Notes under the pieces: generated by a model
The model's database searches: none
Told to the model about the DNA's origin: nothing
The model's input: only the letters and a program-made list of their open reading frames with translations
Shown: positions 53,319 to 63,508 of the stretch, piece by piece
How positions within the stretch are numbered: position 1 is the first letter of the stretch
Layout of the letters: every line of letters begins with the position of its first letter
NCBI RefSeq assembly: GCF_002291425.1
Contig: NZ_CP014136.1
Span: forward strand, 4,030,001-4,094,000
Length of the DNA: 64,000 nt
Origin: Gibbsiella quercinecans
GTDB taxonomy: Bacteria; Pseudomonadota; Gammaproteobacteria; Enterobacterales; Enterobacteriaceae
Direction: 5' to 3'
Program-made: the position numbers and the translations under genes

Positions 53319-54782
53319 CTATTGCGCTATAAGCTTGGCGACCGCGCTTTTGGCGCCAAGCGCCAGCAACTGCTGATAAGCCGCCGTTACGTTGTTAACA
53401 AAGGTGGGGTTTTCCGGCAGATCGCGGCCGAATACGCTTTCCATCTGCAACAGCGCCTGCACGCGTGCCGGCCCGTCCTCGCTGGCCGCCACCCGGCTGG
53501 CCATCTCATCACGCAGCGGATCGCTGATTTCAATCGGTTGCCCTTGCTCGTCTTTGCCGCTGGCATAGCGTATCCAGCCGGCCACGCCCAATGCCAGGCA
53601 GTCAAAGCGGCTGCCGTTGGCCAGGTGCCAGCGAATGGAATCCAGCATGCGCTGCGGCAGTTTTTGCGTGCCGTCCATGGCGATTTGCCAGGTGCGGTGT
53701 TTGAGCGCCGTGTTGCGGTAGCGCGCTAATAATGAATCGGCATAGCGTGCCAGATCCACCCCCTCGGTGCGCAGAGTCGGGGCCTGCTCCTCCAGCATCA
53801 GCCGGCGGGCGGCGGCGGCAAAGTTATCGTCCTGCATACAGTCATTGATATGCGGGTAACCGGCCAGATAGCCCAGATAGGCCAGGAAGGAGTGGCTGCC
53901 GTTGAGCATCCGCAACTTCATTTCTTCATACGGCAGCACATCGGGCACCAGTTCCGCGCCCACTTTCTCCCATGCCGGGCGGCCCTGGGGGAAATTATCT
54001 TCAATGACCCACTGGCGGAACGGTTCGCAGGCCACGCCGGCCGGATCGGCCACGCCGCCCAGCAGCGTTTCCAGGTGCTGCAGGGTTTCCGGCGTAACGG
54101 CCGGGACGATGCGATCGACCATGGTTGAAGGGAAACTGACGTTTTCCCGCACCCAATCGGCCAGTTCGCTATCCTGATGCTGCGCCAACTGAGTGATGAC
54201 GTTGCGGGTAACGTGGCCGTTTTCCGGCATGTTGTCGCAGGACATCACAGTAAACGCCGGCAGGCCACGGCTGCGGCGCAGGCGCAACGCGGCTAAAATC
54301 AGGCCCGGTGCCGTCTGTGGCTGGTTAGGATTGGCGATATCATGTTGGATCGCCGGGTGATCGGCGATGAGCTGCCCGGTTGCGGGCCGGTAGCAGTAGC
54401 CTTTTTCGGTAATGGTCAGCGAGACGATGGCGACTTCTGGCTGCGCCATGGCGGCCAGTACCGCCTCCAGGCCGTCCACGTTAAGGTGCAGCGCCTGCCT
54501 GACCACACCGACGACGCGGGCGCGCCAGCCATCGCTGTCCATTTCCGCCACCGAATACAGCAGGTCCTGCTGCTTGATATCGGTAATCTGCTGCTCGCCG
54601 CCGATCAGGTTAACTTCGCAATATCCCCAGTCGCTGCCATGATCGCTGGCCAGCAGATCGGCATATACCCCTTGGTGGGCGCGGTGGAAGGCGCCAAAGC
54701 CGAGGTGAACAATCCGCGGCTTTAATTGGTTGCGATCGTAATGTGGAACAATGGCGTTTGCTGATAACAGGTTATTTTTCAT
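53319..54782 (-). CDS. ydfI: mannitol dehydrogenase family oxidoreductase YdfI (mannonate/fructuronate type)
   Basis: A 487-residue NAD-dependent polyol/uronate dehydrogenase, close to E. coli YdfI and related to UxuB. The Rossmann start is [35 protein letters not shown] and [14 protein letters not shown] follow. The family catalytic K-x5-N-x2-H motif is [19 protein letters not shown]. It probably interconverts mannonate and fructuronate, matching RspA, a mannonate dehydratase-family enzyme. It is separated from ydfJ by a strong hairpin, and 159 bp from the rspR start. Confidence 0.92.
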   Translation of the reverse strand: MKNNLLSANAIVPHYDRNQLKPRIVHLGFGAFHRAHQGVYADLLASDHGSDWGYCEVNLIGGEQQITDIKQQDLLYSVAEMDSDGWRARVVGVVRQALHLNVDGLEAVLAAMAQPEVAIVSLTITEKGYCYRPATGQLIADHPAIQHDIANPNQPQTAPGLILAALRLRRSRGLPAFTVMSCDNMPENGHVTRNVITQLAQHQDSELADWVRENVSFPSTMVDRIVPAVTPETLQHLETLLGGVADPAGVACEPFRQWVIEDNFPQGRPAWEKVGAELVPDVLPYEEMKLRMLNGSHSFLAYLGYLAGYPHINDCMQDDNFAAAARRLMLEEQAPTLRTEGVDLARYADSLLARYRNTALKHRTWQIAMDGTQKLPQRMLDSIRWHLANGSRFDCLALGVAGWIRYASGKDEQGQPIEISDPLRDEMASRVAASEDGPARVQALLQMESVFGRDLPENPTFVNNVTAAYQQLLALGAKSAVAKLIAQ

Positions 54783-54805
54783 TTTTTCACACTCGTTTTA
54801 CTGGC

Positions 54806-54839
54806 CGTGCTGCCGCAGAAATCAGTCTGCGGCAGCACG
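54806..54839. repeat. 14-bp perfect hairpin between ydfJ and ydfI
   Basis: CGTGCTGCCGCAGA (54806-54819), loop aatcag, TCTGCGGCAGCACG (54826-54839). No T run follows on the minus strand at once (ggccagtaaaacgag). It could protect the upstream mRNA end or cut down read-through, so that ydfI is made at a different level from rspAB-ydfJ. Confidence 0.8.
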
Positions 54840-54894
54840 TGGTTTGATGATGACATTCATGAATTGCTGGGGTGAGGTCATGGCGCAGCACGTA

Positions 54895-56298
54895 TTAGTA
54901 GCTTTTTTGTACCCCGTGTTTCACGGCCGCTTCGGGTTTGATCTCCGCGGCGTCTTCGAGGATGCTCAAATCACGATCCCGAACCTCCGGCATCAATAGC
55001 GCAGACACCAGGCCAATCACCGAGTAGCCGATGACCATGGCCATGATTGGCCACCACGAATCGGTTAGCGTGCAGAAAATGCTGGCCAGCACCGGGCCAA
55101 AGCCGACGGCGATTAATCCGCCCGCCTCTTTGGAAATGGCCATGCGGGTAAAGCGGTTACGCGAGCCGAAGATCTCCGCCATGGTGATGTTTTCCAACGC
55201 GAACAGCCCCAGCACGGCGACGTTATGGATAATGATGATGGAAGCCATGATCACGTTCACGCTGTTGCTCTTATCCACAATCATCGACAGCATCGGGTAG
55301 GCCAAAAGAATGGCGGAGATATTGACGATGATGTAAGGCACGCGGCGGCCGATTTTATCGGATATCCAACCCAGCAGCGGGATAGTGATAAAACCAATGG
55401 CAGAGCTGATCATCAGCGCATCGGTGGGGATTGCTTTTTCAAACAGCAGGGTTTGCACCAAATAGCCGGCCAGGAAGGTTTGGATCAGCCCCGAGTTCCC
55501 CGCCTGGCCAAAACGCAGCCCGGTTGCCAGCCAGAATGATTTGCTGCTGAACATAGCGGCAAGTGAGTGGGTTTTATCGGCAATGGCCTGGGTGGCGATG
55601 CTGTCTGCCGTATCTTCTTTAACCTTTTCAAACACCGGGCTTTCTTTCAGGTTCATTCGCAGCCAGATGGCGAAGATCATCACCACCACGCTGGCCAGGA
55701 ACGGCACGCGCCAGCCCCAGGCCAACAGCTCTTCTTTGCTGAGGAAGACGAACATGATGGCCCAAATTGCCGTGGCCGACAGAGTGCCGCAGTTAGTGCC
55801 CATGGCGACCAGCGAGGAAATAATCCCGCGTTTGCCCTTCGGCGCATATTCGGCCAGCATGGTACCGGCGCCGGAAATTTCCGCGCCGGCCCCCAGCCCC
55901 TGGATAATACGCAGCAAGACCAGCAGCAGCGGGGCGAAAATACCAATCTGTGCATAGGTCGGCAGTACGCCGATTAGCGTTGTGCAGATCCCCATCATGG
56001 TGATGGTAATAAACAAGACTTTTTTGCGGCCGATCGTATCCCCCATCCGGCCAAAGAAGAAGGCGCCGACGATACGGGCAATGTAGCCTGCGCCGTAAGT
56101 CCCCATCGCCAGAATTAATGCCATGGCGGCGGATTGTTCTGGGAAAAATATCTCATGAAAAACTAATGCTGCCCCGAGTGAATAGAGCTGGAAATCCATA
56201 AATTCCAGCGCTGTGCCCAGCCAGCCTGAAACAGCCGCCTTAACCAAATCTTTGGTGCTTCTTTCTGGCTGAGCATGATTTTTTGTATTGATGTTCAT
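54895..56298 (-). CDS. ydfJ: MFS metabolite:proton symporter YdfJ (intact)
   Basis: A 467-residue transporter of the metabolite:H+ symporter group with 12 helices. Family marks are FFGRMGDTIGRKKVLFITIT (loop 2-3 motif), ILRIIQGLGAGAEISGAGTM, LAEYAPKGKRGIISSLVAMG and GWISDKIGRRVPYI. It is the likely importer of the sugar acid handled by RspA, RspB and YdfI. In E. coli K-12 the ydfJ gene is broken by the Qin prophage; here it is uninterrupted. It follows rspB by 60 bp on the same strand. Confidence 0.92.
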   Translation of the reverse strand: MNINTKNHAQPERSTKDLVKAAVSGWLGTALEFMDFQLYSLGAALVFHEIFFPEQSAAMALILAMGTYGAGYIARIVGAFFFGRMGDTIGRKKVLFITITMMGICTTLIGVLPTYAQIGIFAPLLLVLLRIIQGLGAGAEISGAGTMLAEYAPKGKRGIISSLVAMGTNCGTLSATAIWAIMFVFLSKEELLAWGWRVPFLASVVVMIFAIWLRMNLKESPVFEKVKEDTADSIATQAIADKTHSLAAMFSSKSFWLATGLRFGQAGNSGLIQTFLAGYLVQTLLFEKAIPTDALMISSAIGFITIPLLGWISDKIGRRVPYIIVNISAILLAYPMLSMIVDKSNSVNVIMASIIIIHNVAVLGLFALENITMAEIFGSRNRFTRMAISKEAGGLIAVGFGPVLASIFCTLTDSWWPIMAMVIGYSVIGLVSALLMPEVRDRDLSILEDAAEIKPEAAVKHGVQKSY

Positions 56299-56358
56299 AT
56301 TTCTGTTCTCTGCAATTTATAGTTGTAGATACAGCAAATGAGGTACAGCGTGCGGTGG

Positions 56359-57372
56359 TTAGAATTCCAATAAAACCTTACAGCATTGCCGTTGGTCTTT
56401 TTCGAAAATCTCCATCGCTTCAAGTACCTGCGTATAATTAAACTGATGAGTAATCAGTTTTTCAGGATGGATCTTGTGCTCCGTCATCCAACCGATGACC
56501 TGCGGAAAACGGTTGCTGTTTAAACGTGAGCTGTGGATCGCGATTTCCTTGCTGGTGATTGCCTGTTGGCTCAACACGCAGGGATCGGAAGAGAAGCCCA
56601 TGATGCCGATGCGTGCCGCCGGTGAAGCCAAGGCGATGGCTTCCGGCAAGATGGCCGGGTGGCAGGCGGCGTCGACGATCAACGTAGGGTGAAGCCCCTG
56701 GTTGTGCAGTTCCGTGGCCAGATCGAGATGGGTATTATTGAACACCCGATCGGCGCCGTTTTCCTGCGCCATCGCCAGACGTTCCGGGATACGATCGACC
56801 ACGATCACCTGTTTGACGCCGTAAACCCCTTTCAGCGCTTGTACCACCGTCAAGCCCATCGGGCCTGCGCCGTAGATCAGGGCGACGTCCTGAGGCGTGG
56901 GCTGCAAATGCGCGGTGATGTTGGCCGCAATGGTAAACGGCTCGACCATCGCGGCGTGGCGATCGCTGATGCTGTCCGGGATGTGGTGGGCGTTGCGCGC
57001 CGGTGCGCAGGCGTAATGGCTGAACCCGCCGTCGCGGTGCACGCCGATCACCTGCAGTTGGGTGCAGACGTTGGGGCGGCCAACGGAGCAAGGGTAGCAG
57101 TGGCCGCAGTTAACCACGGGATCGACCGATACGCGCTCGCCGATGCGTTTGGGATCGACATCGCTGCCTACCGCATCAATCACGCCGAAGAATTCATGGC
57201 CAATCACCCGCGGGTATTTAGCGAACGGGTTGTGGCCGTGGTAGATATGCACATCCGAACCGCAGATGCCGGCGAATTTTATCTTCACCCGCACTTCGTT
57301 GGCGGTGGGCTGCGGCAGTGGGCGCTGCTGTATCGTCAGCAGGCCCGGTTGTTCGATAACGACGCTTTGCAT
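56359..57372 (-). CDS. rspB: zinc-type alcohol dehydrogenase RspB
   Basis: A 337-residue medium-chain dehydrogenase. The catalytic zinc site is GICGSDVHIYHGHNPFAKYP and VIGHEFFG. The structural zinc cysteines are NCGHCYPCSVGRPNVC, and the Rossmann loop is LIYGAGPMGLTVVQAL. It closely follows E. coli RspB. The start is the ATG at 57372 with GGGAG seven bases upstream, and that ribosome site lies immediately after the rspA stop. It probably oxidises a sugar acid or polyol in the rsp pathway; the true substrate is unsettled. Confidence 0.94.
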   Translation of the reverse strand: MQSVVIEQPGLLTIQQRPLPQPTANEVRVKIKFAGICGSDVHIYHGHNPFAKYPRVIGHEFFGVIDAVGSDVDPKRIGERVSVDPVVNCGHCYPCSVGRPNVCTQLQVIGVHRDGGFSHYACAPARNAHHIPDSISDRHAAMVEPFTIAANITAHLQPTPQDVALIYGAGPMGLTVVQALKGVYGVKQVIVVDRIPERLAMAQENGADRVFNNTHLDLATELHNQGLHPTLIVDAACHPAILPEAIALASPAARIGIMGFSSDPCVLSQQAITSKEIAIHSSRLNSNRFPQVIGWMTEHKIHPEKLITHQFNYTQVLEAMEIFEKDQRQCCKVLLEF

Positions 57373-57386
57373 GTTGGTGTCTCCCA

Positions 57387-58601
57387 TTACCAGTTCCATA
57401 AGGTGCCGTCTTCCAGGCGAGCGACGGGCAGGTAGGCCGGCTCGTACGGATATTTCGCCGCCAGCTTCTCGTCAAACTCGATGCCCAGGCCCGGTTTGTC
57501 GCCGGGGTGCATATAGCCGTCATCAAAGGTCCAGTTGTGCGGGAACACTTCCAGCATCTGTTCGGAGTAGCCCATGTATTCCTGCACGCCAAAGTTCGGC
57601 ACCCACAAATCGAAGTGCAGGGCGGCGGCCATACAGACCGGCGACAGATCCGACGGGCCGTGCGAACCGGTGCGCACCTGATACAGAGAGGCGAAGTCGG
57701 CGATGCGGCGCATGCCGGTAATGCCGCCGGCGTGGGTAAGGGTGGTGCGGATGTAATCAATCAGCTGTTCTTCAATCAGCTGTTTGCAGTCCCAGATGCT
57801 ATTGAAGACTTCTCCGACGGCGATCGGGGTGACGGTGTGCTGGCGGATCAAGCGGAAACAAGCCTGGTTTTCCGCCGGCGTTGGGTCTTCCATCCAGAAC
57901 AGACGGTATTGCTCAATGCTCTTGCCGAAACGCGCTGCTTCAATCGGGGTCAGGCGGTGGTGCATGTCGTGCAGCAGGTGTTCGTTAAAGCCAAATTTTT
58001 CCCGCACGGCGTCAAACAGTTTAGGGGTGAAATCCAGGTATTTTTCCGTTGACCACAGCTGCTCTTCCGGCCAGTTGCCCTTGGTGGCCGGCTCATAGGC
58101 CAGGCCTTTACCTTTGGCCATTCCGTAGGTGGTTTTCATTCCGGGCACGCCGCACTGCACGCGGATCGCCTTAAAGCCGATTTCCTGATGGCGCGCATAA
58201 TCTTCCAGCACTTCGCTAATGGAATGGCCGGTGGTATGGCAATACACCATAACGCCGGTGCGCGAAGCGCCGCCCAACAGTTGATACAGCGGCATGTTGG
58301 CCGCCTTGGCTTTGATATCCCACAGTGCCATATCGATGGCGGAAATGGCGGACATGGTCACCGGCCCGCGGCGCCAGTAGGCCCCTTTGTAGAAGAATTG
58401 CCAGATATCTTCGATCTGGTGTGCATCGCGGCCGATGAGCTGCGGGCAAAGGTGATCTTTCAGGTAAGAAGCCACCGGCAGTTCGCGGCCATTGAGCGTG
58501 GCATCGCCCAGGCCGGTAATACCGCTATCAGTGGTAATTTTCAGCGTGACGAAGTTTCTTCCTGGGCAGGTAACAAACACTTCGGCCTTAACAATTTTCA
58601 T
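57387..58601 (-). CDS. rspA: mannonate dehydratase-family enolase RspA
   Basis: A 404-residue member of the enolase superfamily ManD group, equal in length to E. coli RspA. The magnesium ligands are in [19 protein letters not shown] and [12 protein letters not shown]. The acid/base region (VYCHTTGHS and RVQCGVPG) and the [20 protein letters not shown] loop are present. It dehydrates D-mannonate to 2-keto-3-deoxygluconate with low efficiency in many members, and was first reported as a starvation-sensing gene. It is the first gene of the rsp operon. Upstream, a TGTGATCCAC half-site near 58712-58703 hints at CRP control. Confidence 0.94.
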   Translation of the reverse strand: MKIVKAEVFVTCPGRNFVTLKITTDSGITGLGDATLNGRELPVASYLKDHLCPQLIGRDAHQIEDIWQFFYKGAYWRRGPVTMSAISAIDMALWDIKAKAANMPLYQLLGGASRTGVMVYCHTTGHSISEVLEDYARHQEIGFKAIRVQCGVPGMKTTYGMAKGKGLAYEPATKGNWPEEQLWSTEKYLDFTPKLFDAVREKFGFNEHLLHDMHHRLTPIEAARFGKSIEQYRLFWMEDPTPAENQACFRLIRQHTVTPIAVGEVFNSIWDCKQLIEEQLIDYIRTTLTHAGGITGMRRIADFASLYQVRTGSHGPSDLSPVCMAAALHFDLWVPNFGVQEYMGYSEQMLEVFPHNWTFDDGYMHPGDKPGLGIEFDEKLAAKYPYEPAYLPVARLEDGTLWNW

Positions 58602-58835
58602 AGCATCTACATCCTGACTGACTGATAAGAAGTTGATGGCTAAAAAATACGCTCTGAATTAACTACCATACAAGTATGAGTTGAAGTTTTTGCAGGAGTG
58701 GATCACATAAAATCGGCCGCATTTGCAGCCCGGTCTTAATGGCGATGTGGATGTAACTGTAGCGGCGGCCGGTCGGCCGCCGTGAAAGAACAGGGCTTGC
58801 GGCAACAGGCCACCGACGGGTGACCTATCGCTTGC

Positions 58836-59735
58836 TTAGCCCAGCAGTTGACAGTTTGGCGGCAACCGGCATTCGATCACACCGGGCAGCACTTCAATGC
58901 GGAAATGGGTGCCTTTTAGCGGCTCGCCGTCGAGGTTGAACGTCATATCATGCGGGGCGTCGATTTCCACCCAGGGCAGGGCGGCGCTGACCACATTCTT
59001 GTTCTCTTCGCCGTTGAACAGGCTGGCGATCAGCGCCGGCAGTAGCTCATCGGCAATCAGCAGGCGCAGTTGCAGCAAGCCATCGTTGATCAGGGCATCC
59101 GGGCACAGCTGCTGGCCACCGCCGGCCTGTTTGCCGTTGCCGATGCCGATCACTAACGCATCGCCAGCCCAGCGGAAATCCGGGCCGCGGATTTCGCAGT
59201 TGTCGGCCTTGAGCGTATCCATCCGCAGCAGCCCATGAATAAAGTAGGAAACGCCGCCCAGCGCGGCCTTGAGTTTTTCTGGGGTTTCCGTGGTGATGCG
59301 GGTGCCGAAGCCGCCGGTCGCCATATTGATGAAATAACGCTGGTCGTTCACTTTGGCCAGATCGATAGGCACGGCACGGCCCTTGATCGCCAGGCTTAGC
59401 GCCTGTTCGGCAACCAGCGGGATATTGCAAGCCATGGCAAAATCGTTGGCGGTGCCTAGCGGCAGAATGCCCAGCACCGGGCAGTTTTTTGCCGGCAGCT
59501 GTGCCAGGGCGGCGGCCACTTCGTTAATCGTGCCGTCGCCGCCGCCGGCGATAACCGTGCCGGCCTGCATTGCGCTGGCTTCATTCACGTAGCGCGTGGC
59601 ATCGCCGTACTCCCAGGTTACGCGAACGTGCAGGATCTCGCCTTCATTGCGCAGCTTCTTCACAGCGGCACGCACCAAGTCATCGCCGGCACCTTTACCG
59701 TTAATGATAAGCAGCGTTGGTGTGTGTTGCTCCAT
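58836..59735 (-). CDS. yegS: lipid kinase YegS
   Basis: A 299-residue diacylglycerol-kinase-type lipid kinase, with [20 protein letters not shown] at the N-terminus, the GGDGT nucleotide motif in [32 protein letters not shown] and the C-terminal [21 protein letters not shown]. coli YegS phosphorylates phosphatidylglycerol in vitro. It stands alone on the minus strand, between rspA and cyaR. Confidence 0.95.
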   Translation of the reverse strand: MEQHTPTLLIINGKGAGDDLVRAAVKKLRNEGEILHVRVTWEYGDATRYVNEASAMQAGTVIAGGGDGTINEVAAALAQLPAKNCPVLGILPLGTANDFAMACNIPLVAEQALSLAIKGRAVPIDLAKVNDQRYFINMATGGFGTRITTETPEKLKAALGGVSYFIHGLLRMDTLKADNCEIRGPDFRWAGDALVIGIGNGKQAGGGQQLCPDALINDGLLQLRLLIADELLPALIASLFNGEENKNVVSAALPWVEIDAPHDMTFNLDGEPLKGTHFRIEVLPGVIECRLPPNCQLLG

Positions 59736-60024
59736 GTGTCTTCTCCTGACTGATAGAGTTTCAATAACGATAAACTACAAGCTGGTTATAAACCATAGGA
59801 ATATTCAGTGAGTATCCGTGCGGTAGTGTGGCAGGCGGATTATTTCTTATGGCTAACGCTAACCTAAACATATTAGAACTGGTAATTAATTTGTCTGCGG
59901 CGGTATCACTAACCATAAAATAACTGCCGGTTTTGTCGCTCAAATTATTTTAGGTATAGGTATAGAGTATAAATAAAATTAATACATAAACATGGGGTTA
60001 TTATTAGGGAGTGAAAACGGCAGG

Positions 60025-60116
60025 GGAAAAAGAAAAGCCAACCCAAGGGAGATTGGGTTGGCCAAGGAGGTGGTTCCTAGTATTGCTATGCAAATATTTT
60101 CGTTCTTGGTTTTCGC
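60025..60116 (-). ncRNA. cyaR: CyaR small RNA
   Basis: The minus strand contains AGGAACCACCTCCTT (60078-60064), the conserved target-pairing segment of CyaR. It is followed by a 10-bp terminator stem (GCCAACCCAA at 60037-60046 with TTGGGTTGGC at 60053-60062, loop TCTCCC) and TTTTCTTTTT. In E. coli CyaR the same order and the AATCTCCCTT loop occur, and the gene also follows yegQ (trhP). The estimated 5' end is near 60116, giving about 90 nt (E. coli 87). CyaR is an Hfq-dependent repressor of ompX, luxS, nadE and others in E. coli. Confidence 0.92.
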
Positions 60117-60122
60117 GAAGAG

Positions 60123-60165
60123 ATATTAACCAAGCCGATGAGCAATAGATGTGATCTAATCCTAA
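60123..60165 (-). promoter_or_regulatory. CRP site and -10 of cyaR
   Basis: A TGTGATCTAATCCTAA motif at 60150-60165 has a perfect first CRP half. TAATAT (60128-60123, minus strand) is a good -10. The CRP centre falls about 41 bp before the predicted start at 60116, a class II geometry, agreeing with the known cAMP-CRP control of CyaR. Confidence 0.75.
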
Positions 60166-60204
60166 TATTTGCTAAAAGCCCCCTCATTAAGTGAGTTTTT
60201 GCCG

Positions 60205-61557
60205 TTATGCCGCGCTATTTTTGCCGTCGGACAAATTACGAATCAACAAGGCATAATTTAGATCAATATCTTGAGGCAGCGGCAAATAAACGATGTGCCC
60301 ATTGCCTGGCGCCACATCAATTTGCTCGCCTTTTTTATTCTGCATACTTTCCAGCGTAAACACCACGTTGCCGCCCGGCGACATCAGCTCCACGCTGTCA
60401 CCCACGGAAAATTTGTTTTTCACATCTACTTCGGCCAGGCCATCACGGCGCACCCCGGTAAATTCCCCGACGAACTGCTGGCGCTCGGAGATCGACGAGC
60501 CATATTCATAGTTCTGGTGCGATTCGTGGGTGTGGCGGCGCAAAAAGCCTTCGGTATAGCCACGGTGCGCCAGGCCTTCCAGCGTGGTCAGCAGGCTGGG
60601 ATCAAAGGGTTTGCCGGCGGCGGCATCGTCAATGGCGCGGCGATAAACCTGGGCGGTACGGGCGCAGTAGTAGAAAGACTTGGTACGGCCTTCGATTTTC
60701 AACGAATGGACGCCAAGCTGGGTCAGGCGTTCCACGTGCTGAATGGCGCGCAGGTCTTTGGAGTTCATGATGTAGGTGCCATGCTCATCTTCAAAGGCGC
60801 TCATGTACTCACCCGGTTTCTGCACTTCAGAGAGCATAAACACTTTGTCGGTCGGCGCGCCGATGCCCAGCGTCGGTTCAACGCTTTGTACCGGGATCGG
60901 CTCATGCAGGTGCACGATGTTGCCCACGTCGTCTTCTTTGCCTTCTTCGGTCTTGTATTGCCAGCGGCAGGCGTTGGTACAGGTGCCTTGGTTGGGATCG
61001 CGTTTGTTGATGTAGCCGGAAAGCAGGCAGCGGCCGGAATAGGCCATGCACAAGGCGCCGTGCACAAAGATTTCCAGCTCCATTTCCGGCACCTGGCTCC
61101 GAATTTCCGCAATTTCTTCCAGCGACAGTTCGCGTGAAAGGATCACGCGCGTCAGGCCCATCTGCTGCCAAAATTTGACCGTCGCCCAGTTGACCGCGTT
61201 GGCCTGCACCGACAGGTGAACCGCCATTTGCGGGAAGGCTTCGCGCACCATCATGATCAGCCCCGGATCGGACATGATCAGCGCATCCGGGCCCATATCG
61301 ATCACCGGTTTCAGATCGCGCAGGAAGGTTTTCAGCTTGGCATTGTGCGGGGCGATGTTAACCACCACGTAGAATTTTTTACCCAGCGCGTGCGCTTCGT
61401 TGATGCCCTGCGCCAGGTTCTCGTGGTTGAATTCGTTGTTGCGCACCCGCAGGCTATAGCGTGGTTGGCCGGCGTATACCGCATCGGCGCCGTAGGCGAA
61501 GGCGTAACGCATATTTTTCAGCGTGCCGGCCGGGGAAAGAAGTTCTGGTGTAAACAT
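60205..61557 (-). CDS. trhP: tRNA hydroxylation protein TrhP (YegQ), U32 family
   Basis: A 450-residue U32-family protein needed for prephenate-dependent 5-hydroxyuridine formation at tRNA position 34. Features are ELLSPAGTLKNMRYAFAYGA at the start, the U32 signature ELEIFVHGALCMAYSGRCLL, then SGYINKRDPNQGTCTNACRW with the four cysteines expected to bind an Fe-S cluster, LKIEGRTKSFYYCARTAQVY, and a C-terminal barrel (LAEVDVKNKFSVGDSVELMS). Length matches E. coli YegQ closely. It is followed on the same strand by cyaR. Confidence 0.95.
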   Translation of the reverse strand: MFTPELLSPAGTLKNMRYAFAYGADAVYAGQPRYSLRVRNNEFNHENLAQGINEAHALGKKFYVVVNIAPHNAKLKTFLRDLKPVIDMGPDALIMSDPGLIMMVREAFPQMAVHLSVQANAVNWATVKFWQQMGLTRVILSRELSLEEIAEIRSQVPEMELEIFVHGALCMAYSGRCLLSGYINKRDPNQGTCTNACRWQYKTEEGKEDDVGNIVHLHEPIPVQSVEPTLGIGAPTDKVFMLSEVQKPGEYMSAFEDEHGTYIMNSKDLRAIQHVERLTQLGVHSLKIEGRTKSFYYCARTAQVYRRAIDDAAAGKPFDPSLLTTLEGLAHRGYTEGFLRRHTHESHQNYEYGSSISERQQFVGEFTGVRRDGLAEVDVKNKFSVGDSVELMSPGGNVVFTLESMQNKKGEQIDVAPGNGHIVYLPLPQDIDLNYALLIRNLSDGKNSAA

Positions 61558-61726
61558 GGTGATTCTCGGTCTGATTTCAGGTCAGTGCCGCGCCAACTAA
61601 TGGCGCAACGAAAGCGGGGAATTGTAACGGTAGCGCGGCAAGAAATCAGCCAGTAACCGGAATTATTTCGTGGGAATCTTTTTTTGCCGCGGGAAACGCG
61701 CGATGCAAGCACCGCGCGGGCAGCCG

Positions 61727-62065
61727 TTATGCGCTTAAGTCGCGCACATCGCTCGTTGGGCCGTTTTTGATGACGGACTGGATGCCATTTTTCGCCGCAG
61801 TTTGCGAACTGTATAGCTCGCTGGTGCCAATCACTTGGTGGTTTTTGGCTTTCAGCACGAAGTACGGTTTGCCGCTGGTACTGGTTTTCAGCTCATACAG
61901 TTCTTCAAACGGAGCATTGTTTTGCACGGATGAAATGCCGTTTTCCGCTGAAGCCTTGCTGGCATACATTTCGCTAGCAAGAATAATCTCGCCGTTGCTG
62001 GCTTTCAGTCTGAAATGAAATTGCCCGTTCGCTGATTTTTTCAACTCATAGTGGCCGTTTGCCAT
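61727..62065 (-). CDS. yegP: YegP family protein (tandem DUF1508)
   Basis: A 112-residue protein made of two DUF1508 repeats: ELKKSANGQFHFRLKASNGE and ILASEMYASKASAENGISSV, then ELKTSTSGKPYFVLKAKNHQ and VIGTSELYSSQTAAKNGIQS. Start at the ATG at 62065 with AGGAG upstream (E. coli YegP: 110 residues). Function unknown; the fold is a small antiparallel sheet dimer. In E. coli it lies between baeR and yegQ, as here. Confidence 0.93.
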   Translation of the reverse strand: MANGHYELKKSANGQFHFRLKASNGEIILASEMYASKASAENGISSVQNNAPFEELYELKTSTSGKPYFVLKAKNHQVIGTSELYSSQTAAKNGIQSVIKNGPTSDVRDLSA

Positions 62066-62794
62066 AATCCCTCTCCTTTTATGGGTTGTTGTTGATGATT
62101 TAAGTGTAGCCAAAGCGCGATCGGGCAATGAGATACCGGCGTGAGTTGTGTGTTCCAGCGCAAAAAAATGCGCGTTTTTTATGCATGTTCGGTGAAGAAA
62201 TTGCGTTTAGGTCTGGGGGGATTTCAGGTTCGGGAATGCGGTGGCTATCATTGGCGTGGGGGCAGGGTTTAATGCCGCAATTCTCTATCAGCCAGAGCAA
62301 CCGTTATCTGTAATCATTGTTGTAATGGGAATTGCCTTGCTCGGGCGCGGGCTACGGTGCCGCAAAAAGCCACGATATTATAGCGACCGAAACCCTCCTT
62401 GACCTCAACAAAGAATGTCGGTGAAACAGTATTTGTAACCCACCGTGTAAGTGGAATTGCCTTAATCACCCCGAGTTTCTTTGCGGCAATCGCGCACGGC
62501 AATTGTCAGGGCCGAAGGCCCGGCCTCGACCTGCGCTTAACATAGTCTGCCCGCTGCGCGGGTACCCTTGCGGCGTCCCCGTCGCCGGACGGGTCGGCCG
62601 TCCGTGGCCGATTGCCCCTGGCAACGGTGCCTTGCTCGGCAGCCCAAGATGCGCGCGGAAGGTCAAAACACAAATCTATCGCCACCGGGTAACCTAACCC
62701 CTGGTTTTGACACAATAAAAGGCGATGCATTTGGTGAGTGGAGCACCGGTGTTAAAGCCATTGATGGCGCCTACCAGCAAAAACGTAACGAACG
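62066..62794. repeat. second repeat mosaic between yegP and baeR
   Basis: A 729-bp gap without a credible gene. Bases 62339-62395 match 1858-1914, 62620-62656 match 1948-1985, and 62673-62771 match 272-377, so parts found on both sides of the IS at 542-1842 are here in one block. The middle (62465-62620) is GC-rich with several short palindromes. The left part (62100-62330) is unremarkable and must hold the yegP promoter. The block could be the ancestral arrangement of the repeat before the IS split it. Confidence 0.65.
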
Positions 62795-63508
62795 CTAGGC
62801 TCCGTTGAGCAACCGGCAGGCTTCTGCTTCCCAGCGGTAGCCCACGCCGTAAACGGAACGAATAAACGCTTTCTCGCCGTCGATCAGTTCCAGCTTGCGG
62901 CGCAGGTTTTTGATATGGCTGTCGATCGTGCGGTCAGTCACCACGCGGTAATCGTCATACAGGTTATTGAGCAACTGCTCGCGGGAGAACACGTTGCCGG
63001 GCTGGCTGGCCAGCGTTTTCAGCAGGCGGAATTCCGCCGGGGTTAGATCCAGCAGGTGCCCCTGATAACTGGCCTGAAAGCGCGGTTCGTCAATATAGAG
63101 CTGGGCGGTGTCCTGCACGTCCACTGGGCGTTGGCAGCGGCGCAGGATGGTTTTCACCCGTGCCACCACTTCCCGCGGGCTGTAGGGTTTGCAAATATAA
63201 TCGTCCGCGCCGATCTCCAGCCCCAGCAGGCGATCGATCTCTTCAATCTTTGCCGTGACCATGATGATCGGCACATCGCTAAAGCGGCGCAGCTCGCGGC
63301 AAATGCTCAGGCCGTCGGTGCCGGGCAACATCAGATCCAGCAGGATCAACGACGGCTGCTGGCGTTGCACGGCAGGCACCACCTCGCTGCCGTTGGTCAG
63401 CCACTGGGTGGCGTAGTTTGCCGCTTGCAGGTAATCCACCAGCAACTGGCCCAGTTTGGGCTCATCTTCCACGATCATGATCTGTAACGGCTGAATTTGG
63501 TTTTCCAT
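62795..63508 (-). CDS. baeR: envelope stress response regulator BaeR
   Basis: A 237-residue OmpR-family response regulator. The receiver domain comes first ([20 protein letters not shown], phospho-Asp in [20 protein letters not shown], switch Lys in [14 protein letters not shown]), then a winged HTH ([45 protein letters not shown]). BaeR activates mdtABCD and other envelope and drug-efflux genes. Its ATG overlaps the baeS stop by one base (TAATG). Confidence 0.95.
   Translation of the reverse strand: MENQIQPLQIMIVEDEPKLGQLLVDYLQAANYATQWLTNGSEVVPAVQRQQPSLILLDLMLPGTDGLSICRELRRFSDVPIIMVTAKIEEIDRLLGLEIGADDYICKPYSPREVVARVKTILRRCQRPVDVQDTAQLYIDEPRFQASYQGHLLDLTPAEFRLLKTLASQPGNVFSREQLLNNLYDDYRVVTDRTIDSHIKNLRRKLELIDGEKAFIRSVYGVGYRWEAEACRLLNGA

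Noticed and set aside
60271..61137. 288-codon plus-strand frame opposite trhP
   Set aside because: Shadow of trhP, which matches a conserved family over its full length.
62331..62790. small protein genes between yegP and baeR
   Set aside because: Open frames there are short, GC-driven and coincide with repeat segments shared with 272-377 and 1858-1985.
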